DNA from: Sinomonas sp. ASV322 | Lineage (GTDB): Bacteria > Actinomycetota > Actinomycetes > Actinomycetales > Micrococcaceae | Direction: 5' to 3' | DNA: 64,000 nucleotides | Assembly: GCF_030908245.1 (NCBI RefSeq) | Contig: NZ_JAVFJJ010000012.1 | Coordinates: 62,001 to 126,000, forward strand | Shown here: positions 7,932-15,886 of the stretch, piece after piece | Layout of the letters: each line of letters begins with the position of its first letter | Numbering within the stretch: position 1 is the first letter of the stretch | Program-made: the position numbers and the translations under genes | The notes under the pieces: generated by a model | The model's input: only the letters and a program-made list of their open reading frames with translations | Told to the model about the DNA's origin: nothing | The model's database searches: none

Positions 7932-8036
7932 ATGGGCGTTGCGTTGCAGCAGCTCCAGGAGGCCGGTACCGGCCTCGCGGCCGAGCCGGCAGGAACTGGA
8001 GATGCCGGGGAATCCCGGGGGCTGGAGTCGACGTGA
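7932..8036 (+). CDS. 34-residue ORF translationally coupled to phoH2 (possible phoAT analogue)
   Basis: ATG preceded by GGGGAGG at a 6-nt spacing, the best Shine-Dalgarno in this area. It encodes [20 protein letters not shown] and 14 more residues. Its TGA overlaps the GTG of phoH2 as GTGA, so ribosomes finishing it can restart on phoH2. In mycobacteria phoH2 is preceded by an overlapping antitoxin-like gene, phoAT; this ORF sits in the same place but is shorter, and I cannot show homology. It could also be a simple leader peptide. Confidence 0.5.
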   Translation: MGVALQQLQEAGTGLAAEPAGTGDAGESRGLEST

Positions 8037-9367
8037 CGACCACTGGAGTACTGCCCGAAGAGCCCACCGCCGCGGAGGGCCGCCGCACCTACGTGCTGGA
8101 CACCTCTGTGCTGCTCTCCGATCCGAGGGCCCTTCTGCGCTTCGCCGAGCATGAGGTCGTGATCCCCGTCGTCGTGATCACCGAACTCGAGGGCAAGCGG
8201 CACGACCCCGAACTCGGCTACTTCGCGCGCAAGGCGCTGCGGCTCCTCGATGACCTCCGCGTTGAGCACGGGAGCCTCGGGACTCCGATTCCCCTCGGCA
8301 CCGTGGGCGGCACGCTCGTCGTCGAGCTCAACCACATCTCCGCTGAGGTGCTCCCCGCAGGCTTCCGCAGCGGCGAGAACGACGCACGGATCCTCGCCGT
8401 CGCGAAGAACCTCGCCAACGAGGGCCGTTCCGTCACGGTCGTCTCGAAGGACCTCCCCATGCGCGTCAAGGCCTCCGCGATGGGCCTGGCTGCCGACGAG
8501 TACCGCAACGAGCAGATCGTCGACTCCGGCTGGACTGGCGTCGCGGAGATCGAGGCGGGCGAGGAAGAGGTCGCCACCCTGTACGGCCACGAGCCCGTCT
8601 TCATGCCCGAGGCCGCCGAGATGCCCGTCAACACGGGGCTCGTGATCATCTCGCCGCGCGGCTCGGCGCTCGGCCGCGTCGGGGCGGACAAGCAGGTGCG
8701 GCTCGTGCGGGGCGACCGCGACATCTTCGGGCTCCACGGGCGTTCGGCCGAGCAGCGGCTCGCGATCGACCTCCTCATGGACCCGGCTGTCGGCATCGTC
8801 TCGCTGGGCGGCAAGGCGGGAACCGGCAAGTCGGCGCTCGCGCTGTGCGCGGGCCTCGAGGCCGTCATGGAGCGCCGCGAGCACAAGAAGGTGGTCGTGT
8901 TCCGACCGCTCTACGCCGTGGGCGGCCAGGAGCTGGGCTACCTCCCGGGCACCGAGGCCGAGAAGATGAACCCGTGGGGCCAGGCGGTGTTCGACACGCT
9001 CGGTGCGGTCACGAGCACGGACGTCATCGACGAGGTCATGGACCGGGGCATGCTCGAGGTCCTGCCCCTCACGCACATCCGCGGGCGCTCGCTTCACGAC
9101 TCCTTCGTGATCGTCGACGAGGCGCAGTCCCTCGAGAAGAACGTTCTTCTCACGGTCATGAGCCGCATGGGCCAGAACTCGAAGATCGTCCTCACGCACG
9201 ACGTCGCCCAGCGCGACAACCTCCGCGTCGGCCGCCATGACGGCATCGCGGCCGTCGTCGAGACGCTCAAGGGCCACCCGCTCTTCGGGCACATCACGCT
9301 CACGCGCTCGGAGCGCTCGCCGATTGCGGCCCTCGTGACCGAGCTTCTCGAGCGCGCCGAGATCTAA
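8033..9367 (+). CDS. phoH2: PhoH2-type protein: PIN-like RNase domain fused to PhoH ATPase
   Basis: 444 residues from GTG ([10 protein letters not shown]). N-terminal PIN-like domain: [12 protein letters not shown] with Asp ~23, [10 protein letters not shown], and acidic positions near 51-53. C-terminal PhoH domain: Walker [13 protein letters not shown] near residue 260, Walker [10 protein letters not shown] near 360, and the [10 protein letters not shown] and [11 protein letters not shown] motifs of PhoH proteins. Mycobacterial PhoH2 is an ATP-dependent RNA helicase and ribonuclease; the same role is expected. A GGAG lies 6-7 nt upstream of the GTG, and the start overlaps the small upstream ORF by 4 nt. 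It is convergent with the GNAT gene. Confidence 0.93.
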   Translation: MTTTGVLPEEPTAAEGRRTYVLDTSVLLSDPRALLRFAEHEVVIPVVVITELEGKRHDPELGYFARKALRLLDDLRVEHGSLGTPIPLGTVGGTLVVELNHISAEVLPAGFRSGENDARILAVAKNLANEGRSVTVVSKDLPMRVKASAMGLAADEYRNEQIVDSGWTGVAEIEAGEEEVATLYGHEPVFMPEAAEMPVNTGLVIISPRGSALGRVGADKQVRLVRGDRDIFGLHGRSAEQRLAIDLLMDPAVGIVSLGGKAGTGKSALALCAGLEAVMERREHKKVVVFRPLYAVGGQELGYLPGTEAEKMNPWGQAVFDTLGAVTSTDVIDEVMDRGMLEVLPLTHIRGRSLHDSFVIVDEAQSLEKNVLLTVMSRMGQNSKIVLTHDVAQRDNLRVGRHDGIAAVVETLKGHPLFGHITLTRSERSPIAALVTELLERAEI

Positions 9368-9370
9368 GAC

Positions 9371-10072
9371 TCAGAGGTCACCTTCGGCAGGCAACCGGCC
9401 GCCGTCGTCCTTGGCTCCCTTGCTGGGCACGCCGAGGAAGGCGGCGGCCGCTTCCGCGCCGCTGACCGTAAGCTGCCAATCGGGGCGCTTGAAGTCCTCG
9501 CGCGCGAGCCGGAAGCGGAGTTCGCGTTCGACGACGCCGGGCCGCGGCGAGTGCCGCCCCTCGCCGTTGGGCGCGTACCCGAGCCGGCGGCTCACGCCGA
9601 GCGATGCGGCATTCCACTCGTACGCGCTAGTCATCGCGACCTCGGCGCCGAGGTGGTCGAAGGCCCACAGGAGGACGGCGACCCGCATCTCGGTGCCAAC
9701 GCCCTGTCCCTGTTCGCTCTGCCGCAGCCAGGACCCCGTCTCAACCGTCCTGAGGGCCGGGAAGTTCTTCGCGGCGACGTCCTGGACGCCGAGAAGCGCG
9801 CCGTCGTGCGTCCAGATGCCGAAGGCGACGGTCCATTTTTCGGGCGAGGTCCCGGAGCGCTGCTGCCAGATCCAGCGAGCGGTGTTGAGCGGGAGCTCAT
9901 CGGCGGGCGCATCGGCCCACGGAGCGGCAAAGGGCGTGCGGGCAGGATCGTGCAGACCCGAGGCGATGGCCTCGACGACGTGTGGGAGGTCCTCGTCGCG
10001 CACGGGCCGCAGGACGAGGCGAGGCGTGGCGAGCGTGATGCCAAAGAGCGGCCAGACGTCGTCGAGGGTCAT
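9371..10072 (-). CDS. GNAT-family N-acetyltransferase (RimJ/RimL-like)
   Basis: 233 residues. The acetyl-CoA binding core is visible as SEQGQGVGTEMRVAVLLWAFDHL (the Q/RxxGxG/A loop), preceded by TVETGSWL and followed by NAASLGVSRRLGY, the pattern of RimJ/RimL-type acetyltransferases. The N-terminal LATPRLVLRPVRDEDLPHV is typical. Substrate (ribosomal protein N-terminus, antibiotic or small molecule) cannot be told. The start is leaderless: ATG 6 nt after TAGCGT. The stop lies 3 nt from the phoH2 stop. Confidence 0.85.
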   Translation of the reverse strand: MTLDDVWPLFGITLATPRLVLRPVRDEDLPHVVEAIASGLHDPARTPFAAPWADAPADELPLNTARWIWQQRSGTSPEKWTVAFGIWTHDGALLGVQDVAAKNFPALRTVETGSWLRQSEQGQGVGTEMRVAVLLWAFDHLGAEVAMTSAYEWNAASLGVSRRLGYAPNGEGRHSPRPGVVERELRFRLAREDFKRPDWQLTVSGAEAAAAFLGVPSKGAKDDGGRLPAEGDL

Positions 10073-10078
10073 GGCGCC

Positions 10079-10084
10079 ACGCTA
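10079..10084 (-). promoter_or_regulatory. -10 hexamer of GNAT gene (leaderless)
   Basis: TAGCGT on the minus strand, then GGCGCC and ATG. Confidence 0.5.
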
Positions 10085-10146
10085 GCGTAGGCCAGCCCGG
10101 CATGCGCGGCGGTTCGCGGTTCGGCGTCAGATCTCACTCCGTCGGA

Positions 10147-10152
10147 TAGGGT
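10147..10152 (+). promoter_or_regulatory. -10 hexamer of prepilin peptidase gene (leaderless)
   Basis: TAGGGT, then CCAAGA and the GTG start at 10159. Confidence 0.5.
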
Positions 10153-10158
10153 CCAAGA

Positions 10159-10674
10159 GTGATCGTCCGATTGCCCGAGCTGTGGAGCGCGAACCCTCTC
10201 GCGTTCTGGCTGGTTGTAGCGAGCCTTGCGTACTACGTCTGGATGGCCGCGAGGCTCGTCGTCATCGACGTCCGGAGTCATCTCCTGCCGAACCGCATCG
10301 TCCTGCCGAGCTATTGGATGGCGGTGCCGCTCGCGGTCGCCGCGCTCATCGGGGGCGGCGGGCTCGACATACCCGCCGTCGTCCGGGTGTTCGGCGGCGG
10401 CGTCGTGCTGTGGGTCCTTTATTTCGTTCTGCGCATTGCGTATCCCGCGGGGATGGGTTTCGGCGACGTCAAGCTCGCGGGCGTGCTCGGCCTGTATCTG
10501 GGCTACCTGAGCTGGGAGCACGTGCTCTGGGGGACCGCTGCGGCGTTCCTTATGGGCGGGCTCTTCGGCCTCGGACTCATCCTCCTGCGTCGCGGAACCG
10601 GAAAGACGGCCATCCCGTTCGGGCCGTTCATGCTGGTCGGCGCCGCGCTCGTGCTCGTATTGCCGGCGGCCTGA
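10159..10674 (+). CDS. A24-family prepilin peptidase (TadV/CpaA-like)
   Basis: 171 residues with about five membrane helices. The two catalytic aspartates of the aspartyl prepilin peptidase family are evident: VVIDVRSHLLPNRIVLP near residue 37 and MGFGDVKLAGVLGLYLG (GxGD motif) near residue 97. There is no N-terminal methyltransferase zinc domain, so it is the short CpaA/TadV form that only cleaves leaders from type IV or Flp pilins. No other tad/pil genes lie near it, so it is an orphan here. The next small gene begins 3 nt after its stop. Confidence 0.88.
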   Translation: MIVRLPELWSANPLAFWLVVASLAYYVWMAARLVVIDVRSHLLPNRIVLPSYWMAVPLAVAALIGGGGLDIPAVVRVFGGGVVLWVLYFVLRIAYPAGMGFGDVKLAGVLGLYLGYLSWEHVLWGTAAAFLMGGLFGLGLILLRRGTGKTAIPFGPFMLVGAALVLVLPAA

Positions 10675-10677
10675 GCC

Positions 10678-10962
10678 ATGAACACTTTCGCGCGCGGCAC
10701 CGCCCTGGTCCTTGCGGGCCTGCTCATGACCGGCGGGCTGGTCGCATGCGACCCGGGCGCCTGTGCCCACGCCGCCGTCGACGTTCTCGCGAAGGGCGGC
10801 GGTGGCGGCGGAGGCCACGGTGGCGGTGGGGGTCACGGCTCAGGCGGCCACGGAGCCGACGAAGGAACCGGAACGGGCGGGGGAGGGCAGCACGCCCCCG
10901 TCACGGGAGGCCACGGCGGGTCCACGTGTCAGCCCCGCTCGTCCCCCACGCGGACCCCTTGA
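10678..10962 (+). CDS. Possible small Gly/His-rich lipoprotein
   Basis: 94 residues. MNTFARGTALVLAGLLMTGG is a good signal peptide and LVAC at ~21-24 fits a lipobox, so Cys24 would be lipidated. The mature part is low-complexity GGGGGGGHGGGGG and similar, rich in Gly and His, ending in a basic Pro-rich tail. It starts 3 nt after the prepilin peptidase stop without a clear Shine-Dalgarno. The coding bias is consistent but the composition makes it hard to prove. Function unknown; a His-rich surface protein could bind metal, which is speculation. Confidence 0.5.
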   Translation: MNTFARGTALVLAGLLMTGGLVACDPGACAHAAVDVLAKGGGGGGGHGGGGGHGSGGHGADEGTGTGGGGQHAPVTGGHGGSTCQPRSSPTRTP

Positions 10963-10985
10963 TCCCGACACACAGGGGCCTTAGG

Positions 10986-11014
10986 AACTCAGGCGGGCCC
11001 TGAACTCAGGCGGA
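10986..11014. repeat. 12-bp direct repeat around the NUDIX stop codon
   Basis: GAACTCAGGCGG occurs twice with 5 nt between (period 17). Each copy holds a TCA, that is a minus-strand TGA, and one of these is the NUDIX stop. It is one of several tandem duplications of a stop-codon segment in this window (compare 17002-17064 and 27553-27580). Confidence 0.6.
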
Positions 11015-11485
11015 GTCGGCCACGAAATGCGCTCTCCGCTCCGGGTCGAGGGCCCATTCGATGGCCCGGCGGTGCAGCGGCGGCATGTCGGGGAGCTCGC
11101 TGGCGTCGAACCACGCGACCTCGAGGTTCTCGTCGTCGTTCACGCGGGCCTCGCCGTTCAGATACGCGCAGGCCATGACGACGTCGAGATACTGCGCGTG
11201 GTCGCCATTCGGGTAGATGACGGGCGCCGTCGTCCCGACACCCGCGACGTGCGTGACGGCCACATGCACGCCGGTCTCCTCGAACACTTCGCGGACGGCG
11301 GTCGCGGCGGGCTCCTCGCCCGGCTCGACGATCCCCGCGGGAACGGTCCATCGGCCGGTGTCGGCGCGGCGCACGAGGAGCAGCCGGCCGCCGTCGTCCG
11401 TCACGACCGCCTTGACGCCGGGAAGCCACAGCGGGTGGACGCCGATCATGTCGCGCAGCGTGAGAATGAAATCTGGGGTGGGCAC
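11006..11485 (-). CDS. NUDIX hydrolase
   Basis: 159 residues. The Nudix box is complete: GIVEPGEEPAATAVREVFEETGV (Gx5Ex7REUxEExGU) around residues 51-73, so a Mg2+-dependent hydrolase of a nucleoside-diphosphate-linked compound is expected. The N-terminal WLPGVKAVVTDDGGRLLLVRR is typical of MutT/ADP-ribose pyrophosphatase-like members. Substrate unknown. GTG start is leaderless: TAGCCT lies 7 nt upstream. It sits downstream of fumC on the same strand but behind a terminator and repeat region. Confidence 0.9.
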   Translation of the reverse strand: MPTPDFILTLRDMIGVHPLWLPGVKAVVTDDGGRLLLVRRADTGRWTVPAGIVEPGEEPAATAVREVFEETGVHVAVTHVAGVGTTAPVIYPNGDHAQYLDVVMACAYLNGEARVNDDENLEVAWFDASELPDMPPLHRRAIEWALDPERRAHFVADSA

Positions 11486-11492
11486 GGGCTCT

Positions 11493-11498
11493 AGGCTA
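11493..11498 (-). promoter_or_regulatory. -10 hexamer of NUDIX gene (leaderless)
   Basis: TAGCCT on the minus strand, then AGAGCCC and GTG. Confidence 0.5.
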
Positions 11499-11516
11499 CC
11501 TGCGTTGGCTGGCCAA

Positions 11517-11653
11517 CTTCCCCAGCCTTTGCGCCGAGCTCCCCAGCCCTACGGCGTACGACGGCGCGACACGCCGGCGGATTCTCGCGACACGCCGGCG
11601 GGGGCGCGCTCCGTGACGCGGAAGGTGGGGAGCTCGGCGGTGAAGCTGGGGAG
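11517..11653. repeat. Period-21 intergenic element, u-u / v-v / u'-u' layout
   Basis: CCCCAGCC appears at 11520 and 11541, CGCGACACGCCGGCGG at 11565 and 11586, and inverted GGTGGGG/GCTGGGG at 11624 and 11645. Each pair is spaced exactly 21 bp. The outer blocks 11517-11548 and 11624-11653 are imperfect inverted repeats of about 30 bp (shared core GCCGAGCTCCCC). It lies between fumC and the NUDIX gene. Confidence 0.7.
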
Positions 11654-11672
11654 CCTGGCGGGGCGCGAAACC

Positions 11673-11700
11673 GGGGAGGCCCCCAGCTGGGAGCCTCCCC
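11673..11700 (-). terminator. fumC terminator hairpin
   Basis: GGGGAGGC / GCCTCCCC (perfect 8-bp stem) with CCCAGCTGGG, itself a palindrome, in the loop. It ends 17 nt downstream of the fumC stop. Confidence 0.6.
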
Positions 11701-11717
11701 GCTGGGAGCTTGGCCGA

Positions 11718-13148
11718 CTACGCCTTCGGGCCTGTCATCGTCGTGACGTCGAGCGCCTTGTCGAGCTGCTCGAGCGTGAGCTCGTCGCGGTCGACGTATC
11801 CGAGGGCGAGCGTGGCCTCGCGGATCGTGAGGCCCTCCTTGACGGCCTTCTTCGCGATCTTGGCCGCGTTCTCGTAGCCAATGAACTTGTTGAGCGGCGT
11901 CACAATCGACGGCGAGGCCTCGGCGAGGAAGCGCGCGCGATCGACATTCGCGGAGATGCCGTCCACCATCTTGTCCGCGACGACGCGCGCCGTGTTGGAC
12001 AGGAGGCGAATCGACTCGAGCAGGTTCGCGGCCATGACTGGAATGCCGACGTTGAGCTCGAACGCACCGTTCGTCGAGGAGAGCGCGATCGTCGTGTCGT
12101 TGCCGATCACCTGCGCGGCGACCATGATGGCGGCCTCGCAGATGACGGGGTTGACCTTGCCCGGCATGATCGACGAGCCCGGCTGGAGGTCCGGGATCGC
12201 GATCTCGCCGAGGCCCGTGTTCGGGCCTGAGCCCATCCAGCGGAGGTCGTTGCAGATCTTCATGAGCGAGTAGGCGATCGTGCGCAGCTGGCCCGACGCC
12301 TCGATGAGGCCGTCGCGGTTCGCCTGCGCCTCGAAGTGGTTGCGCGCCTCGGTGATCGGCAGCGCCGTGTCCTGCGCGAGGAACGCGATGACCCGCTGCG
12401 GGAAGCCAGCCGGCGTGTTGATGCCCGTGCCCACGGCCGTGCCGCCCAGCGGGACCTCCGCGACGCGCGGAAGCGAGGCCTCGATGCGCTCGATGCCGTA
12501 GCGCATCTGGGCCTCGTAGCCGGAGAACTCCTGGCCGAGCGTCACGGGCGTCGCGTCCATAAGGTGCGTGCGGCCCGACTTCACGACGTCCTTGAACTCG
12601 TCCGCCTTGCGGCTGAACGCGGACGCCAGATGCGTGAGCGCGGGGATGAGGTCGTTGAGGAGCGCGTTCGTGGCGGCGACGTGGACCGAGGTCGGGAAGA
12701 CGTCGTTCGAGGACTGCGAGGCGTTGACGTGGTCGTTCGGGTGGACGACCTTGTCGATCCCCTTCTCCTCGAGAGCCCGGCTTGCGAGCTCGGCGAGGAC
12801 CTCGTTCATGTTCATGTTCGAGGATGTGCCGGAGCCCGTCTGGAAGACGTCGATGGGGAAGTGCGCGTCGAACTCGCCGGCCGCGACGCGGTCTGCGGCC
12901 TCGGCGATCGCATCGGCGAGATCTCCGTCGATCACGCCGAGCTCTTCGTTGGCGCGGGCCGCCGCCTTCTTGACGCGGGCAAGCGCCTCGATGTGCTTGC
13001 GCTCGAGCGTCTTGCCCGAGATCGGGAAGTTCTCGACGGCACGCTGGGTCTGGGCGCGATACAGGGCGTTGGCCGGCACACGGACCTCGCCCATCGTGTC
13101 GTGTTCGATTCGGTAGTCGGCAGAATCCTGCGCGGCAGAGTCAGTCAT
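11718..13148 (-). CDS. fumC: Class II fumarate hydratase
   Basis: 476 residues, usual length. It catalyses fumarate to L-malate in the TCA cycle in the cytosol, as a homotetramer without an iron-sulfur cluster. Signatures in order: [14 protein letters not shown] (~106), [14 protein letters not shown] (~136), [16 protein letters not shown] (~192) and [12 protein letters not shown] (~320-331), the fumarase/aspartase superfamily loop that carries the catalytic Ser. The ATG lies 7 nt after TAATCT, so the mRNA should be leaderless. The fum-glpX-DUF4245 neighbourhood matches M. tuberculosis Rv1098c-Rv1100, with a carbonic anhydrase inserted here. Confidence 0.97.
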   Translation of the reverse strand: MTDSAAQDSADYRIEHDTMGEVRVPANALYRAQTQRAVENFPISGKTLERKHIEALARVKKAAARANEELGVIDGDLADAIAEAADRVAAGEFDAHFPIDVFQTGSGTSSNMNMNEVLAELASRALEEKGIDKVVHPNDHVNASQSSNDVFPTSVHVAATNALLNDLIPALTHLASAFSRKADEFKDVVKSGRTHLMDATPVTLGQEFSGYEAQMRYGIERIEASLPRVAEVPLGGTAVGTGINTPAGFPQRVIAFLAQDTALPITEARNHFEAQANRDGLIEASGQLRTIAYSLMKICNDLRWMGSGPNTGLGEIAIPDLQPGSSIMPGKVNPVICEAAIMVAAQVIGNDTTIALSSTNGAFELNVGIPVMAANLLESIRLLSNTARVVADKMVDGISANVDRARFLAEASPSIVTPLNKFIGYENAAKIAKKAVKEGLTIREATLALGYVDRDELTLEQLDKALDVTTMTGPKA

Positions 13149-13155
13149 GGCACCC

Positions 13156-13161
13156 AGATTA
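13156..13161 (-). promoter_or_regulatory. -10 hexamer of fumC (leaderless)
   Basis: TAATCT on the minus strand, then GGGTGCC and ATG. Confidence 0.55.
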
Positions 13162-13196
13162 GACCCCCGCCGCGGAGGCTCCGAACCGGGTGCGCG

Positions 13197-13811
13197 CTAG
13201 ACGTTCCCGATGCCGGACACGAGCTCGGCCTTGCCTTCCCCGAGGCGGTAGCACACGCCGAGCACGGCCGTGCGGCCCTCGTGGACGGCCCGGGCGATGA
13301 CCTGCGAGGTCTCGAGCAGCCTCTTTCCGGTTTGCTTGACATGTTCGACGACCGTCTCGTTGACGTCCGTGACGCCGTTGCGCTGCGCCGTGATGACCGA
13401 GGGCATGATGCGCTCGACGAGGTCCCGGACGAAGCCTTGGGGCATGGTTCCCGTCGTGTAGGAGTCGATCGTGGCCATCACCGCTCCGCAGCTGTCGTGC
13501 CCGAGGATCACGATGAGGGGGACCTCAAGCGGGTCGATCGCGTACTCGAGGGACCCGAGGACCGCCTCGTCGATGACCTGGCCCGCCGAGCGCACGACGA
13601 ACGCGTCGCCGAGTCCGAGGTCGAAGATGATCTCGGCCGCGAGACGCGAGTCGGAGCAGCCGAAGATCACGCAGAACGGGTTCTGGGTCGAGACGAGCTC
13701 GCTGCGGCGGAACGAGTCCTGATTGGGATGGCTCGACGTCCCGTCGACAAAGCGCTGGTTTCCCTCGCGCAGCGTTCGCCAGGCCTCGGCAGGGCTCATG
13801 GATGCAGGCAC
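13197..13811 (-). CDS. Beta-class carbonic anhydrase
   Basis: 204 residues from GTG at 13811 (VPASMSPAEAW); a frame-compatible GTG at 13820 and ATG at 13799 also exist, but 13811 lies 7 nt after TACAGT, which fits a leaderless start. Zinc ligands and the catalytic dyad are clear: CSDSR (Cys~52, Asp~54, Arg~56) and GHDSCGA (His~105, Cys~108). It interconverts CO2 and bicarbonate in the cytosol, supplying bicarbonate for carboxylations such as the PurK step encoded at 18979-20172. Same strand as fumC, 48 nt upstream of it. Confidence 0.93.
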   Translation of the reverse strand: MPASMSPAEAWRTLREGNQRFVDGTSSHPNQDSFRRSELVSTQNPFCVIFGCSDSRLAAEIIFDLGLGDAFVVRSAGQVIDEAVLGSLEYAIDPLEVPLIVILGHDSCGAVMATIDSYTTGTMPQGFVRDLVERIMPSVITAQRNGVTDVNETVVEHVKQTGKRLLETSQVIARAVHEGRTAVLGVCYRLGEGKAELVSGIGNV

Positions 13812-13818
13812 GGCTCCC

Positions 13819-13824
13819 ACTGTA
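13819..13824 (-). promoter_or_regulatory. -10 hexamer of carbonic anhydrase gene (leaderless)
   Basis: TACAGT on the minus strand, then GGGAGCC and GTG at 13811. Confidence 0.5.
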
Positions 13825-13902
13825 GACCACCCGTTCTACCCTCGGCGCCCGACGCGTCACATGACGGGGCGAGGGCCGGAATGACGACGGCGGGGCGTCG
13901 CC

Positions 13903-14490
13903 TCAGTGGGCTGTCGCGGCGATGGCCGACGCCACGGCGTCGAACTCGGCGAAGTCGGCGGAACCGCTCACGATCACGGTTGTCGCGCCGATCGCCGCCA
14001 CGTAGCTCTTCTCGACGCCGGGCTTGTCGTAGAGCGTCCACTCGACTCCTCCCACGCTCCGCGTCCCAGTCTTGGGCGCCTGCTTGACCTGCTGGGCGAT
14101 CCAGGTCGGGTTCGCCGAGGCGGTCTGGACGATCGAGACGAACTGCTGCTTCGGCGTCACCCACCCGACGTCCCAATGGGCGACGCCGTCGGCAGCGCCG
14201 CCTTCCCACCGCGCGTAGTTCGCCGAATAGTCCGCGGGCAGCGCAGGGGCGGCGGGGGAGAAGCCCGCGACGCCCTTCGCGTCCGAGGCGACGGCCGAGA
14301 CATCGACAGTGGGCCGCTTCACGGGGTTCTGTGGGGTCGCGCTCAAGAGGACGACAGGGAGGAGGACGAGCAGCGAGACGGCCAGCGCCATGATCATGCC
14401 GATGACGGACGCATTCGCGCGCTTCGCGGCGGCGGGCGTCAGGACCGGCTTGAAGGAGGCGGAGGGAGATTCTTCATGCGTGCTGCTCAC
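13903..14490 (-). CDS. DUF4245 membrane-anchored protein
   Basis: 195 residues from GTG at 14490 (VSSTHEESPSA); an upstream GTG at 14508 would add six residues and cannot be excluded. A cytoplasmic N-terminus of ~30 residues, one membrane helix (SVIGMIMALAVSLLVLLPVV) and an extracytoplasmic domain follow, with HWDVGWVTPKQQFVSIVQT and GVEWTLYDKPGVEKSYVA, the conserved stretches of DUF4245. It is the M. tuberculosis Rv1100 counterpart and, as there, adjoins glpX. Function unknown. Divergent from glpX across a minisatellite and an operator-like palindrome. Confidence 0.85.
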   Translation of the reverse strand: MSSTHEESPSASFKPVLTPAAAKRANASVIGMIMALAVSLLVLLPVVLLSATPQNPVKRPTVDVSAVASDAKGVAGFSPAAPALPADYSANYARWEGGAADGVAHWDVGWVTPKQQFVSIVQTASANPTWIAQQVKQAPKTGTRSVGGVEWTLYDKPGVEKSYVAAIGATTVIVSGSADFAEFDAVASAIAATAH

Positions 14491-14520
14491 TGTTCTATTG
14501 TCCCGCACGCCGGCGGCGGG

Positions 14521-14630
14521 CCGAGACGCGGGCGGCGGGCCGAGACGCGGGCGGGGGGCCGAGACGCGGGCGGCGGGCCGAGACGCGGGCGGGGGGCCGA
14601 GACGCGGGCGGTGGGCCGAGACGCCGGCGG
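14521..14630. repeat. 19-bp minisatellite between DUF4245 and glpX
   Basis: Five full copies and a partial one of a 19-bp unit starting CCGAGACGCGGGCGG (14521, 14540, 14559, 14578, 14597, 14616). Position 16 alternates C, G, C, G, T, which suggests duplication of a 38-bp dimer. A partial copy precedes the array, and a perfect palindrome GCCGGCGGC/GCCGCCGGC at 14623-14640 ends it. Confidence 0.8.
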
Positions 14631-14659
14631 CGCCGCCGGCCGAAGGGCGGGCGACGGCG

Positions 14660-14689
14660 CGCGGTCACATTTGCGCGCATGTGACCGCG
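14660..14689. promoter_or_regulatory. Perfect 11-bp dyad upstream of glpX
   Basis: CGCGGTCACAT - 8 nt - ATGTGACCGCG, perfect over both arms. It is centred about 50 nt upstream of the TATGAT hexamer at 14722, in the divergent DUF4245/glpX region. A dimeric regulator site is likely; its identity is unknown. Confidence 0.55.
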
Positions 14690-14721
14690 GTCATCGCAGT
14701 CCTCGAGCGCAGCCCGCAGAC

Positions 14722-14727
14722 TATGAT
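14722..14727 (+). promoter_or_regulatory. -10 hexamer of glpX
   Basis: TATGAT, giving a leader of roughly 27 nt that contains GAAGAGG before the GTG at 14760. Confidence 0.45.
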
Positions 14728-14759
14728 CGAAGCAAATCCGACTCGAAGAAGAGGTCACT

Positions 14760-15797
14760 GTGTCCCCTGAGCCGAACGTCAGCCAGTACTCGACCCTTTC
14801 CAGCGCTCTGACCGTGGGAGCAGACGAGCCGGATCGGAACCTCGCGCTCGAACTCGTGCGCGTCACCGAGGCTGCCGCCATCGCGGGCGGCCACTGGGTG
14901 GGCTTCGGCGACAAGAACAAGGCCGACGGCGCCGCGGTCGACGCGATGCGCTCTTTCCTCCACACGGTCCACTTCAACGGCGTCGTCGTGATCGGCGAGG
15001 GGGAGAAGGACGAGGCCCCGATGCTCTACAACGGGGAGCGTGTGGGCGACGGTACCGGCCCTGAGGTCGACGTCGCCGTCGACCCGATCGACGGAACGCG
15101 ACTGACCGCCCTCGGCATCAACAACGCCCTCGCGGTCCTCGCGGTCGCGGAACGCGGCGCGATGTTCGACCCGTCCGCGGTGTTCTACATGGAGAAGCTC
15201 GTCACCGGGCCGGAGGCCGCCGACCTCGTCGACCTCCGCCTCCCCGTCAAGCAGAACCTGCACCTCATCGCGAAGGCCAAGGGCGTCAAGGTCAACCAGA
15301 TCAACGTGTGCATCCTCGACCGCGACCGGCACAAGCCGCTCGTCGAGGAGATCCGCGCGGCCGGCGCCCGCACGAAGTTCATCCTGGACGGCGACGTCGC
15401 GGGCGCGATCGCGGCCGCCCGCTCCGGCACGGGCGTCGACGCGCTCATGGGCATCGGCGGCACGCCCGAGGGCATCGTCGCGGCCTGCGCCATCAAGTCC
15501 CTCGGCGGCGTCATCCAGGGCCGCCTGTGGCCCACGAGCGACGAGGAGAAGCAGAAGGCACTCGACGCCGGCCACGACCTCGACCGCGTCCTCACGACCA
15601 ACGATCTCGTGAAGAGCGACAACTGCTACTTCGCCGCGACGGGCATCACCGACGGCGACCTGCTCCGGGGCGTGCGCTACTCGAAGGACCGGGTCAAGAC
15701 CCAGTCGATCGTCATGCGCTCGAAGTCCGGCACCGTCCGGTTCGTCGACGCCGAGCACCACGCGAGCAAGTGGGAGCCCTGGGCGCGCCAGGCCTGA
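14760..15797 (+). CDS. glpX: Class II fructose-1,6-bisphosphatase
   Basis: 345 residues, typical. It hydrolyses fructose-1,6-bisphosphate to fructose-6-phosphate in gluconeogenesis and is the only FBPase of many actinobacteria. Metal and substrate motifs: GEGEKDEAP at 79-87, DPIDGTR at 108-114 and [18 protein letters not shown] in the C-terminal half. Start GTG with GAAGAGG 6 nt upstream. Operon partner not evident: a promoter lies just upstream, and the FemX-like gene follows after 89 nt. Confidence 0.97.
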   Translation: MSPEPNVSQYSTLSSALTVGADEPDRNLALELVRVTEAAAIAGGHWVGFGDKNKADGAAVDAMRSFLHTVHFNGVVVIGEGEKDEAPMLYNGERVGDGTGPEVDVAVDPIDGTRLTALGINNALAVLAVAERGAMFDPSAVFYMEKLVTGPEAADLVDLRLPVKQNLHLIAKAKGVKVNQINVCILDRDRHKPLVEEIRAAGARTKFILDGDVAGAIAAARSGTGVDALMGIGGTPEGIVAACAIKSLGGVIQGRLWPTSDEEKQKALDAGHDLDRVLTTNDLVKSDNCYFAATGITDGDLLRGVRYSKDRVKTQSIVMRSKSGTVRFVDAEHHASKWEPWARQA

Positions 15798-15886
15798 TCT
15801 CCGGCCCGGGTCCGGGCAGGCGACGTCACGAACACGACTAGACTTGCCTGCGGCCACAGCGAAGCCATACCCGCCCCAGGAGGACC

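Noticed and set aside
14521-14630. CRISPR array
   Set aside because: The repeats are contiguous 19-bp units without spacers, and no cas genes are present.
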